Shown: positions 1 to 34,933 of the stretch, one piece after another | Numbering within the stretch: position 1 is the stretch's first letter | How the letters are laid out: each line of letters starts with the position of its first letter | Assembly (NCBI RefSeq): GCF_002234675.1 | Contig: NC_019859.2 | Span: 10,257,983 to 10,321,982 of the forward strand | Length of the DNA: 64,000 nucleotides | Reading direction: 5' to 3' | Source of the DNA: Oryzias latipes | Taxonomy: Eukaryota > Chordata > Actinopteri > Beloniformes > Adrianichthyidae | Made by a program: the position numbers and the translations under genes | The notes under the pieces: model-generated | The model's input: only the letters and a program-made list of their open reading frames with translations | Told to the model about the DNA's origin: nothing | The model's database searches: none

Positions 1-39
1 AACATCACAGATAAAACAAAAATGGCGAGCAAGGTTAGA

Positions 40-361
40 GCTATCAAGGTTAGAGCTATCTAGCCATACGGTTTTGAGCCAGAAACCGACCTAGACAAGG
101 CAAACAAAAGTGTACATGGATCTATTTGTCTGCATGTGGATGTATCAGAATGGAGCAAAGTAGGGAACTTGTGGCCCGCCGACTGTGGCACCTATGTCAC
201 TGCTACAGGCTTGTTCTAATGGCGTTTTTTCATCTGCTCCTGATCTGACATGATTTGAATAATGAAAGGCTGAGAAATGCAATTTTAATCTGAATTTTTC
301 TTTAATTATATACTCCATCATGTGAATACAACACCGAATGTATTTTCATTGGAGTGGGTCC
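40..361 (-). mobile_element. TTAA-flanked nonautonomous DNA transposon, copy 1 (reverse, 5' cut by window)
   Basis: The right end reads GGAGTGGGTCC followed by TTAA at 362-365, the reversed start of the family (TTAA-AGACCCACTC). Internal landmarks shared with other copies are the TCTGCTCCTGAT stretch, the GGAGC...CTTGTGGC block and the TGGATC...TTTGTC block. No coding capacity. Confidence 0.65.
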
Positions 362-1202
362 TTAAAGACGTTTCCTTATGTTTGGGCTAAAAGGAGCAGC
401 AGCTTAGCAAGATTTTTTTTCCAGCATGAAGTATTTCTATAAAAACGGTTAATTTTAGACTTAAGACAGAAAATGAGAACAGTCTTTTCTTTCTGTGACA
501 GTTTGGTTTAATCACTGAGCCCTTTTATTACAAGTACCCCCATTTTGAAGGTGAAGATGAGCTGGATGTTAGATTTGAGGTTAAAAATGGTTTTGTTGTG
601 GAGGTGGACGCAGCAGGGCGTCTGATGGAACGGGGTGGGGGGTGGGGGTGGGGTGAAAGCAGGACTCTGACTGGGGTTGCTGTGGGGAGGGCTTTAGGGG
701 GCTGCGGTGGGAAGATAAGGGGCTGGCTGTGCAGTTTGCAAACTCAACGAAGAGAGGGGTGAGGGGGTTTGTGGCTGCTGATGTAGCCCACAGCTTGCAG
801 AGCAGTGATAACCAGCAATCAGACCTCTGTCTTGACTCCCTCTCACCCTGTCCCCTTCATTTCTCTGTACAGCTGCGTGTTTCACTGAACTGCATCAGTT
901 GCACTCATTTCAACTGAGTGATGTTGTGACGTTTTGTAAGCAGTGTCAACTGAATGCAGTATCTGAGGACACAAAAGGCAAACGTTGAAATCTTCATCAC
1001 TCAGGAAAATATATTTTATTTGCAGGTCCCTAGAGGACATTAGCAAGCTGTTTAGACAGAAAAGCACAGATTTTCAAAATAAAAGTTTAAAAGGAGCATT
1101 TTAAAAGATTTTGTTGGTTGTGGTGTTACTTTTATGTAACTCTTAATGTGGTTGAACTTGACAAAAGTATAAAATAGAAATTAGTTACTCTTTTCTGATA
1201 CA

Positions 1203-1310
1203 GGCAGACTCCCATTTGGGGTTCGCCACAATAAATCCCCCCTCAATTCACATATCACTGGGCTTCAGGTTTTGACAGCAGATGCCCTTCCAGACCCAAT
1301 CAACTGCATA
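1203..1310 (-). repeat. Diverged teleost SINE-type tail, reversed
   Basis: Read on the minus strand, this contains a GGAAGGGCATCTGC motif followed further on by TGTGGCGAACCCC. It is the same order of motifs as in the clearer SINE at 36584-36808 (GGAAGGGCATCCGGC then TGTGGCGACCCC). No tRNA-like head is visible, so it is a fragment. Confidence 0.5.
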
Positions 1311-2449
1311 CTTAAAGACTTGAGACAGGAACATAAAAACACTTGTGTGCTCCCATTTGATTGCAGAGAGGAGCAGCATGGGCAATCAGTTAAAAATCAA
1401 AAAATCTTCAACAGTAACCGCATATATAAATGACACAACTTAAATAAACTATGACATCTAAAGAATATTTAGTGATTATATCTAAACGTTCTGCAGAAAT
1501 GTTGTGCCTACTTGGAAAACATTCAAACACTTTTGGAAACATAAATTTAAGTAATTAAAAGATCATTTCAACCAGACAATTACCCTTCAGACAATTCAAG
1601 TCCTTGCAGGATCTCCTTGAGGCAACAGTTTTGCACCTTTGATTGTTTTGTGTATTTCAGCTCAGGTTATGCAGTTTATTGAAGAAAAAATTAGATTTCT
1701 TTCAAAGACACATGCAGCGAATACGCTGTTAGCCCTGTTTGTTGCGAGAAACGTGTGTTCAGTGACGCAGAGTCCTGTAGTGAAGCTGTACACGATGACA
1801 AGCACAAAAAAGTCCAGGGAAAGTTGTGCTGTTTTCTCCACAGCTTTCATTGGCCGTCATGTATGTTTACTCTAAGTGTGTACCTCAGTGTTGGTCCCTG
1901 CAGTAGTGCGAGTTTTAAATGTGTTTGGGTGTGTGCGTGGTACGGGCACAGCCACGTATGTTTTGGAGAGAGTGCTGTCAGTTAGCTGGAATGTGGCACT
2001 ACCGCCAATGCTAAGATGGCTGCCAAGCTCTAAGATGGCTGCCAGGATTACACTCGGCCAGTGAGAGACACAGAGGAGTGAGACATTTAGCAAGAGAAGC
2101 TCTTTTTTTATTTCTCTCTGCTCTTTCTTTCCTTCGTTCTTGCTCTCGTCTGTCTCGCCTCTCCTTCTCTCTGTGGATAAGCGGTTCTTCGTAGGCAGAC
2201 AGGTCTGTTATTGTTTCTTTTCAGTAATCTGTGGCTTAGTGTGGCTGCAAGGCAAGTGCTGCTGGCAGGAGTCTGCGTGCTGTGTTATCATACAGCTTGT
2301 ATATAAACACCTTCTTCAGATAATGTTCTAGCTAGCTACAGCCTAGCTAGGCATGAATGGGCATCATTTCCCCATTCCCCACAAGTCCCGGAAAGACAGA
2401 CCAAAATGATTTCACGAGAACTGGACTTTCATTGCTACTATAAAAAAAG

Positions 2450-3027
2450 TTTATCTTAAAGTACCACTCCAATATAATCGTTCCTGGTCTTTGAATTGCA
2501 GTTATGCCATTTTTAGCCCAAATTAATAAATGTGTCTTATGTAGTTTCTGCGGAGCGCCAGGAATCATTTGAAATTTGCCTCTGAGTTGTGGGTGGGACT
2601 GTTGGTGCAGTGTAAGCCTGCCCACACTTCCCATCATCCTATCTCTTTTCCTTCTAGCCAGGAATCCCTTGAAAAAGAGATTTTCAATCTCAATGGGACA
2701 TTTCCTGGTTAAGTAAAGGTTAAATAAAAAATAAAAAAACATACTGGTGCAATAAAAACAGCTAGGGATAGTGGAGCTATCCGGCCGTACAGGTTTGACC
2801 CAGATGCCAGCTCAGACAAAGAAAAAAGAAGACATAACTGGATCTAGTACAGGTGGGTAAATCAGGATGGAGCAGAACAGGAAGCTTGAGGCCCGCCGAC
2901 TGTAGCACTTACTTCACACCTATAAGTGTTTTCCAACTGCATTTTTTTCGTCTGCTCCTGATTCAAAACGATTTGAGAAAAGAAATGCTCAGAAGGCTGT
3001 CAAAAAAAGTTTCATTGGAGTGTGTCT
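2450..3027 (-). mobile_element. TTAA-flanked nonautonomous DNA transposon, copy 2 (reverse, interrupted)
   Basis: It runs in reverse from TTAAAGTACCACTCC near 2457 to CATTGGAGTGTGTCTCT near 3015-3031. It has the same internal blocks as the other copies: GTTTCTGCGGAGCGCC, GGGACTGTTGGTGC, GATGCCAGCTCAGAC and TCTGCTCCTGATTC. It is interrupted by an L2-like tail at about 2640-2745. Confidence 0.6.
2640..2745 (+). mobile_element. L2-like LINE/SINE 3' tail inserted in copy 2
   Basis: GAAAAAGAGATTTTCAATCTC followed by TTCCTGGTTAAGTAAAGG and an AATAAA-type tail resembles the 3' end of widespread fish L2-type retroposons. Only the tail is present. The family name is from memory, not a search. Confidence 0.5.
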
Positions 3028-3707
3028 CTACAAGCAAACTTTTTTCTGGATTTGCAAAGGCTTCCCAGCCAGTGACAACAGTATGATGTCTGTTTAATTG
3101 CCTTGCATCTGTATAACCTTAGCTCATTTGTAAAAACGTCTTTCCCCCCCCCTTTAACTTTATCATACACTAATCCTTTAAGTCATGTAGACCGGCATGC
3201 TCTACCCAATCATTTGATCTGCATATCAGAGTTTGTGTTTATCCACGGATTACAACACGTTTTAATGCATTAGGTAAAAATCAGAGAGAAGCGAGGGTGA
3301 GTGAAAAAGCTTGTGTGTGAAAGTCTGTGTGTGTAAGGTGCACTGTATATGGAGGCTAAATCCCCAACAGCAAGAAAGAATTAAATGGGATTAGTGTAAA
3401 GGATATGATTGCCTGGTTAGATACTAAATGGTGCAGCAGCACAGTGGAAAACATTGCACCATGATCGCACAGGGACAGAGTGGATGGGAGGGATTGTTCT
3501 TAGATACAAGGCTATCACACACAAATGTGTGAATTCACATATCGCACATACTTCATATTCTCTCTCACACCTTAAGTATCTCTGTTTTTTGGCATCATAA
3601 GCATATGATTATTGTCGATAAAGTTTGGTGCTCATGTTTTCAAGCAAGTGAACCAGATCCTAACCATCTGTCTTCCCCCCCCCCCATTTGTCTCTTTTCT
3701 GATATAG

Positions 3708-26774
<23,067 letters not shown>

Positions 26775-29700
26775 CAAGGCATCTGAATCCACAGCTCACG
26801 TTGTGTCATAGAAATTGGAAAGCTGAAAAACAAACGCATCACCGTTGATAAAGAACAAACTGCTGAAAAGGTCTTGAAGGTCTTTCTCGCCAAACACTAT
26901 TGAAAGTACTACTACAGAACCCCGAGAACTCCCACAGCGCCCCCATGAGGACTCCCACTTCAGCACGTCTCAAACAGGAATGTTCGTCCCCGTTCACGCA
27001 GGAGGCTTGAATGAGATTGAGCGGACAGACTCGGAAGAATACACAGGAGAGGAAGAGGAAGATGAGGAACAAACTCTGAAATGCCAGAATGGAAACACAA
27101 CATAGAAAGCTGACAAACGACCAATTCAATATTTGTTTTTTTTCTTCTTCTTTTAAAATATATATATATATAGATATATATATATATCTATATATATGTA
27201 TATATATAGATATGTCGATATTTCTCTTTTTATGTTGTCTCCACAATGAAACTCCATGCATTGGCTAAGAGATCCACAAAAAAGGGTAGTTCATAGTGGC
27301 ATTTGAAAGTTCAAAAGATTGTCACCCAATTTGCACGCATCCATATCAGTGCATTTCTCTGCGCATTTCTCCTCCACTGTCACACATAACACTCATCGCC
27401 ATTCAAGCTCCTCCCCTTTATGGCGCTCAGGGTGGAGACAGCTGCACACCTGTGTGTCGCCACACTCTGCTGCTTGATTCGCTCAGTCCTGAGCCTCTTT
27501 CATTTCCGATTGGCCAATCACAGTGACGCCATCTGATGGTGTGACACGTATCTGCACTAAAGCGGCTGTTTTTTTTGTTTACCTGTCAAATGATGCGGGT
27601 GTCCTGCTGTGGGAGAGGTGACCGCCATGAGGCAGGTGCGAGCGAACACCAGACAGAAAGACATAACACTAACTTTACACGTGCTCCTTCGTCCCCTCAC
27701 CTATGCACTATTGATTTTTAAATAAGGGATGAAAAGTGTTGCACATTGATGATCATATGAGCGATGGAAGAAGTGGGCGAGGCCCGCTGCCACTGCAGGG
27801 CTGAAACTGTGCTGAATTCGGAGTCTTGGCCCCAAAATGCGCAGCACTACGCACACAGACGCATGTTTGCAGACCTTCTCCAGAGCAGGCCGTCACACAA
27901 AACAACCCCTTTGTTTACTGACACACATGCACACATATTATGTGCTTCATATCACCAGCTTTAACTTGGTTTTCAGGCATACTCTGGCTTTTCTTTCTCT
28001 CCAAGATTTTGTTTTTGGTTTGTCTCTCCTGGTTTGTTTTTGAATTGCATTTTTTTCCCCTCTCAGATTTCCGTAGCTCCGTAACAGCAAATCTCTTCCA
28101 CAGGCAGCACAGTACCAAGAGCTCTTCACATGCATCACTTGTGTTGCTTCACCCGGCATCCCCCCTTTCTCCAGATAAATCCAAACGAGCACACAAACGC
28201 ACGCACGCACGCATACGATGCACACCGACGCCACCGAAAACAGAATTAGAAAGGGAAGCCTTTACATTTGGTTCTCCACATCGCCTTTAAGGGCTTTTTT
28301 TTTGTTCATTATTTGTAATTTGAATTTGAATTTTTTTTATCTATGTAAATGTTCACCATGAAATTGTTGTTACTTTCATCATGACAAGATATTTACCTCA
28401 CAAAATAACTGGACTGCCTGGCTGTTGGTTCTGTTTTGCAGGGATAGTTAGCAGGGAATTACTCTTTCTAGAAACATTAGTTCTATGTACTAAAAGCATA
28501 TATCTAAACTATAACAGTATAAGGAAGTGCCTCTATTCCCCCTCCCATGTTTGAGCTAAAACTTTGGGGGATGTTGGTGCATGTGGAAACCATTGGCTGG
28601 ATCTTTATAGAGGACTGCAACAATTTTTTTTTTTTTTTTTTTGTAAAGACAGAGAGATCCTATATATTTATGATATATGCTCCTTTTGCTACACACGCTT
28701 GCTGGCAGTCTAGTTATTTTCTGAACTCTCTCTCCCCCTGACCCACAAGCCGCTTCAGTAATACCATGAATCAAAAGACGCCATTGCCATCTGCAACACA
28801 GCATTATGACATGTACATGTCAAAAATCGACAGTAGATTTGAAGAAGTGTTTTTTTTTTCTTTTTGATGGAAAGTATTATTATTGAAAATATGTGTCGAT
28901 TGAGCCACGTGCAATGCATTGGGTAGATCATTGTGTTTGTCTGTTAGAGATTTTTAAGAAAGCTTAGAGAAAAGAGAAAAAAAATGTAATTGTTTTAAAG
29001 TCTGCACGCTCCAGGACTCTAAACTAGAGAGCCATGAGAAATCCTAGTCTTTGTAAGTTTGGGGGTATTTGTTTTCACTACCTTCTTCTCTTTTTTTTTT
29101 TTTTTTTACTGTTTTATGTGTAATCATTTGTTAATAAATATGCGGGAGGGCTGAAGGAAAAGAAAACCTACATAAAAAAGAAATTATCATCAGATGAAAA
29201 CTGGTGCTTTAATGCTATAAAAATACATTCAGACCTACGAATAATTAAAAAAAAAAGAGCAAACAATTTAGGAAAACAGCATTATTCCTCTATCTCTCTA
29301 TTTGTATTCTTCTCTTTTTGTATCAAGTTCGGGGAGACACCCGCCACACAGAAGGTAGTTGGTTTCAATCTTCATTCGATCTCCTTTCTGAGAAGACCCA
29401 TGTGCTCTGCCAGGAACTCACCAGCAAAAGTCAAGCCACCCGCCAAATTGACTTCTTCACTATCTCCAACTCCCATTAAGCCCACGATAGAGATCCCTTT
29501 ACCCTGTGCAGACAATTAACCCCCCGAATCCTCGTGTCTTATCGTCCTCACCTGAATGGAGCTCATCTGCTCGTGCTCAGAGTCCTCCTGTTCACGAAGC
29601 GCGAGTGTTGAGACCTTCTGTACACATCAAGGGGGCAATCGTAGCTCATAGTCAGGCAGAAATAGCCATTTTTGAAGCAGGCAGTAAAAGCTGAGCCTCT

Positions 29701-31320
29701 CCCCCTGTTCCACCCCCCCGCTCTGTAAATGATTCTTATAGTGCTCGTGCTGTAGTGTATAGTTTCCCAGCAGTTAAAGGTTGTCCCCTTGAAAGTGCCT
29801 TTTGTTCACAGACTCCATTTTGTAATCCAGGTCGCCCCTTTTGTTTTCAAAAATGGTTCGAGGTGGCAGGTTGTTCCCCAGTGCCCCCACATGGGGGGGT
29901 GGGGGTGGGGGCAAGAGGTCGTTGCCAGTTCAGCGCTTCGGGACAACTTCTTCCTCCGGCTTCAAATGAATCCCCTCCATTCTTCCTCCCTTCTCTCCTT
30001 GATTCATTTTCAAAGCTGTGTATCTATATGTTTATATGATATATATAGATATGCACCTTTGTAAAGTTCGAAAAGAAACTGGTGTGAATTAGTTCTTTAC
30101 TTTTTATTGATAAATGACAAAAAAAAAGTTGGAAAAAAAAAGCTTAAAAAAAGTCGTTCTTGTTCAGCTTTGGCTCTTTTTTCTTTTCCTTTGTCTCCAC
30201 TGTCTGTTTTCTGGTAGACACTGGAGTAGTCTGTAACTGTGTGTCCGTCACTCTCCGTCTCTCGCGCGCCCTTCTCTGCTGTTGGGAGGGCGGGAAAAAA
30301 ATAAGAAAGAAAAAAGATATTTCGGGAAAAAAACAAAAACAAAAAAAAAAACCTTTTTGTCTGAGCAGAATGCAGTTAGCTCACATGTTATTCTTGTCTG
30401 TATGCTTCACATTGTATTACCATATCCATCTACTTCAGCTTCTCCATTCAGCAGCTAATGTAAGTGAACAAATTACACGGCCGGGCTTTTGGGGGTGTCC
30501 TTGGGTGGATTAGGAAGAGCCAACAGGGGTTCAAGGGTTTGGGTGCACAAGGTTTACACGGAGGATCAACAGGGTCTGGAGGGCTGGGTGAGCTGCTTTG
30601 GGAAGTTAGGACGGGGCTGCTCAGACTAGAATAAGAGTTTACTCTTTTGTTATAGCTATTTATACTTTGGCTTTGTTTTATTCCCCTTTTTTTGTTTCCT
30701 TTTTAATTTGGAATTCAAATTTGCTATCAGGGTATGCTGTCGTTAAGGCTCCCTTTCTGGACGCCTTGGACTGTAAAATGGAAGCTACAAGCACCTTATA
30801 ACCTGACGTGTCCCACATGAGGCCCAAAGAGGAAGCTGCATTACTCGGATGAAATCCCACATCAATTGAAACAGATCTTTTCAAATGAAGTATTGTTTCA
30901 AATGGGTTCCACACAGTAGAACCCTCAGCAGTATTAAAACACACCAACTAAATGGCTAAAAAAGGCACACGTGACCCCTGACCTCTCAGACTAAAGAGGA
31001 CTAAGGGGGAGTTCTGCCACTATCTTCCTCTGACCACCTCATGCTGGACAGTCCTGTGTCTTTGTTGTTTATTTTGTTGTTCTTAGATGTGTATGGTTAT
31101 TGTGGGGGGGAAAAAAAAGACAGCAACCCAGCCCCCCCCCCGTCCCTGACTCCTCGGTCTTCTACGCCTCTGTCCGTGCTCTCAGTGCAGCACCACTTCA
31201 TTGTGAGAACACCCCCAGGGCTCCAAGTGAAATGCATGTGTTAATTACAGTTTCTTTTCCATAAGAAGAAAAACAGTTTGAGAAGAGCAGCACCTGATTG
31301 AATAAAAAGGATGTTCTTGA
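26775..31320 (+). other. nfix: nfix 3' untranslated region
   Basis: The sequence after the SWFL stop has no convincing exon. Candidate poly(A) signals are AATAAA at 29133-29138 and 31301-31306; the latter is followed by a TG-rich stretch and is taken as the distal end. NFIX genes are known for long 3' UTRs. Within it are an AT palindrome near 27164-27197, several long T runs and a (CGCA)n-like tract near 28197-28211. The exact end is inferred. Confidence 0.55.
27164..27197. repeat. AT palindrome in nfix 3' UTR
   Basis: An (AT)n tract with AGA and TCT placed symmetrically at 27172 and 27187 makes a self-complementary stretch of about 34 bp. Confidence 0.7.
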
Positions 31321-32188
31321 CTGTACCTCCTCGCCGTGTCTCGTCGTTTTTGTTCTCCAGAGTTTCAATGTTGCGCACAAAATTGCTTTGAACCCGTTTC
31401 TAAAAATACTGACCAAGAACGCCAATAGTTATAAATATTTTGCACTTTATTTTAAATAGGACGAAATATTAACTGTAGGTGCAAAGTTGAAAGATAAAAT
31501 TTGAAAATATGTAAAGTGAAATAAAACAATTAAAATCAAACAGAAAAAATGGTACAAAGGTAAACAGGCTTATCCACTAAGGCCAAGGAATTTGTTTGGA
31601 CATAAGGATGTGTGGTATCCTATGACTCCACCCTTACATTGACGTGTTCTCCCTACCATGACAAAGGTGGATCAAGGTGGAAAGATTTCATGTAATCCAT
31701 GGACACCAGTGAAGATCACAAATCATTGAAAAAAAAGGTTCAGCGCACTGTCTAGTGTGTCTAGATGACCCAACTCCCAACGTTAAAGTGCCTAGGATAG
31801 CACAAGGGTTAAAGCTGTTTTAAAGCCTAAAAACTATTATTGCACAAATCTGAAAAAATAATTAAAAAATAAGAAAAAACTAGCTAAATAACATTAAACA
31901 TTCATACTGCTACAGGAAGTGAAAATAATTATCTGTTGGGACCCGGAATGTAGTCCTCATTCTCAAATTTGTAAAAACGTTTAGCCTTCTGGTTGTGCAA
32001 GCTATAATGAAGTCGCACATATAACCTCTGCACACAGACGACAGTCAGCACTAAAGTGTTTTACCTGAGTCTGTTTCCAATTTCCATTTTTCACAAATGC
32101 ATGCATTGTAAAACATCATTTAGATGTTTAAAAACAGTATATTATGAATCAGTCCTATTTATTGGACCCGTTGTGTGGAAGTTCCAGT
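31321..32188. other. Convergent intergenic region nfix / proline-rich gene
   Basis: AT-rich sequence with no exon seen. The block 31610-31810 (ATGGACACCAGTGAAGATCA, GACCCAACTCCCAACG) has the feel of a dispersed fish repeat, but only one copy occurs here. Part of it is probably the 3' UTR of the minus-strand gene. Confidence 0.4.
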
Positions 32189-33229
32189 TCATGGCAGCTG
32201 GACATCTTCGTGCTCTTGTGTATGATCCTCTTCCACTGTAGTCTCATTCTGCAAAATAGAATGAAAAAAGGTTTTCTTTCTGAGACTTAAAAGCTCTCGT
32301 GTGTTTAGAAAGATGACGCACCTGCAGGCTGCTCAGGGCCTGTGCTGCGGGGCTGGTTTCCTGCACAGGTGGAGGTTTCTTCTCCACATCAGGAGGATCG
32401 TCACCTTGGCTGTCAGATGGTGGTGGAGATTGGGGTTCGTTTTCTTCTGCGAGCGGTGAGAATGTTGCTTCCTCAGCCTATATGTGCAAAAAACACTTCA
32501 TTACACCTGTGAGCATCCCTCTCTAGAGCAGGGATGGGAAAACTACGGCCTGCCTCCACATTTGGTCCGGCCTGCCGAAGAAATGTCATAGAAGCATTTT
32601 TTTGTTGTTTTTTTTCTTTAATCTGACCCCACGATTGCTGCTTTCATGTGTGCTTTTAGGTTACGTGGCCCTCACAAGAAAACGTTTGGGGACCCCTGCT
32701 CTAGCATCTATGTGGTGTTGGAAGGTTAGTAGTTTTTTTTCATTCAAACACTGCATGAGTGCTGCATTTTATCTAAGTTTGCGATTTACCCAAGGTAAAT
32801 CAAATGGTGCAAACTAAAGCAACACATTTGAAATAAAAACTCAAAATATCCTTTTTCAAAACATATTTTTTCAGTCAAACTGTTCATCCAGATTCCATGT
32901 TATTTCTTTCTCTTACAAGGAGGATTACCAAAACACTGCGCATCCGCTACTGGTCCAGCCCTCCTATCAAATTTTAGAACCCTTCAAACCCCACCATTCG
33001 AAAAGTTCCACCCCCGGTTCTGGACTTTCTGCTGTGTTTGTGGGAGTCCGTGGAAGAGACTGACCTGGGAGTTCTGATCCGGTTCGTAACCCGTTTCCTG
33101 GACAGGAGGTGTCGGACCATAATTAAATGGAATTGCAGCACGCTGAGGGATCGGTGGAACACGGCTTTGAGAGGTCCTGGTTTTCACCAAGGTGGGGAGG
33201 GGTGGGGGTGGAGGGATCATACTAGTTTC
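32189..33229 (-). CDS. Unrecognised proline-rich protein, last three exons
   Basis: Three minus-strand exons join in phase 0: 33229-33065 (acceptor TTTAG, donor GTCAGT), 32477-32322 (acceptor TATAG, donor GTGCGT) and 32248-32189 (acceptor TGCAG, stop TGA). They read SMIPPPPPLPTLVKTRTSQS, then FNYGPTPPVQETGYEPDQ, then SPPPSDSQGDDPPDVEKK and ETSPAAQALSSLQ, ending EEDHTQEHEDVQLP. If the first Met (33220) is the start, the protein has 123 residues; otherwise more exons lie upstream before 34.3 kb. It is proline-rich then acidic, with no signal peptide or known domain seen. I do not recognise the family. Clean splice phases and absence of stops argue for a real gene. Confidence 0.6.
32529..32698 (+). 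mobile_element. Short hAT-like MITE
   Basis: It begins CAGGGATGGGAAAACTACGG and ends GTTTGGGGACCCCTG, imperfect inverted ends of CAGGGG type. Flanking 8-mers CTCTAGAG (32521-32528) and CTCTAGCA (32699-32706) share 6 of 8 bases. 170 bp, inside the intron of the proline-rich gene. Confidence 0.6.
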
Positions 33230-34600
33230 CTAAATGTAGGGGGGGGGGAAAGAAGCAGCATATTTTGATTTTTTTTTTATTAAAGAATTTTATTTGCTTA
33301 TGCTTTCTGTCCAATAGAACATAAATGTAAGCTAGTAACACTTCAGCGTCATTTGTGTTTCTGCAGTTTGACATGGAGTGAAATGGAGAGACATCCTTTC
33401 AGTGTGTGAAGGCCTCACAGTTTAACAGGTGTTAAACAGGTCATTAACAACCTGACCCACCTCTATCCTAGAAGTACATCACTCCATCTTGTTTAAAAGT
33501 TTATATAAGGGGACATAAATGTCCTAAGTATGTGCCTACACACTCCAAAGACCTCATTATCCTCACAAGCTGCAGGAGAGTTGAATCCTTTGATGCTAAG
33601 TATGCTGAGCTAGCTAGTAGGTAGCTTTAACAACTAGCAAATATAGAGAGTATAATGTCCACGATCAATAAGTTTAGTCAGTGAGGGTGATCGTCTCCAA
33701 TCCACAGATCCAGACTTAAACAACAAAAAGTCTGGGATCCGCTCATGTATCTCTGTGCTCTCCATTAGCTAAATTTAGCAGCCATACATTATGATACAAA
33801 GATGTTTTTCCGTAGACAGCGCTCATTGTCATTCCGCACAGTTTTTTTTTTTTTCATGACTCGAGCCACTATAAAGTTGGAGGGAGTGGCCCACCTTCTT
33901 TACTTCCATTTGTTGTGATAACAATAACACGAACACGTTATGTCATAATTTACGGAAAACCCAAATACGAGACATCCATCTATGTTAGCAAGCTACGAAT
34001 ATCAACTCCATAACAATATTTGTTTTAAAGTAGCAAAAAAGCGCAACGATATTTATTTGTTGTACAAATTCAAAAATGCTGTGTCATACGCAAAAACTAC
34101 TAACTAAAAATAAAGTGTACTTAAGGCAACATAAATACTTTTTTGCAAGATATATGTTGTGACTTTAAACCTTACCGTTTAATGATGCGCACAACTTGGG
34201 CAGTCACCGGCTAAACACTGGAACCGATCAACACTGGAACCGGCTAAACACTGGAACCGATCAACTTAAACGCATAGACTGCTATGGCTATAACTCATTG
34301 GGTTAACGAACCGTTGCTTCCATATAAGACAGGGGAACATTTGTTTCTTCCTTTCTGGTTTCACTCTTCATGCGCAATGTGCAATACTGCCCTCTATCGA
34401 CTGTTGGATACGTCGCTGAAGTTTTTATTATTATTTTTTTTTATTTTTTTTAATTAAGAAATGTTTCAACAGTACAGTATTATTCATTTCGAATTAACGA
34501 AGGTTGCCCTTTTTTAAAAAATTAATTCACATCCAAAGGTGTTTACATATTAATAATTCACACAAAAAAGAAAGAAATGCATTTTATTTTGAAAATACAT
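33230..34600. other. Region upstream of the proline-rich gene
   Basis: No exon is confidently seen. A possible donor (ACG/GTAAGG, minus strand, near 34177) could end a noncoding first exon. A short tandem repeat lies at 34205-34265. Confidence 0.3.
34205..34265. repeat. Short tandem repeat (CACTGGAACCGATCAA unit)
   Basis: The words CTGGAACCG and GGCTAAACACTGGAACCGAT recur three times in about 60 bp, alternating GATCAA and GGCTAA spacers. Confidence 0.75.
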
Positions 34601-34933
34601 CTGAGCTGTTACCTAAAGCGGATGTACAGTTTTAGAACTGTCCTGCTTAGAGTACTTCCGGCGTTTATTTAGTGTAAACACAACACACAGCTGGATACAC
34701 AACAAATATCACCTTGAGTACAGAGTTTAAAACCCGTGTGTCCGCCGTCGCGATGAGGTTTCCTATTCCCCATTTTCGTCCACAGAAGACAGCGCTCTTC
34801 TGAGAAGCTAAATTCCAGCGACAGCGACCGAGCTAAGCTAACGCGAAGCCAGAAACCGCTCGCGCTTGTCTTCAAAGTTGGCTCAGTCTAGCCCGTTTAA
34901 AAAAGCGCCCTCCTTCATGTTTGTGTCAGGTCA

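Larger units (their letters stand above)
1..3707. other. nfix intron, first part in window
   Basis: No exon seen. It holds two copies of the TTAA-flanked element in reverse orientation (about 40-361 and 2450-3027), a reversed SINE-type tail near 1203-1310, and otherwise AT-rich unique-looking sequence with G-rich runs near 633-655. Confidence 0.6.

Noticed and set aside
2347-2742. 131-codon open frame, minus strand
   Set aside because: Runs through two dispersed repeats; no coding signature.
34669-34875. Minus-strand open frame starting MKTSASGF upstream of rnf11
   Set aside because: It lies in the rnf11 promoter/5' UTR and its splice phase does not fit the proline-rich gene.
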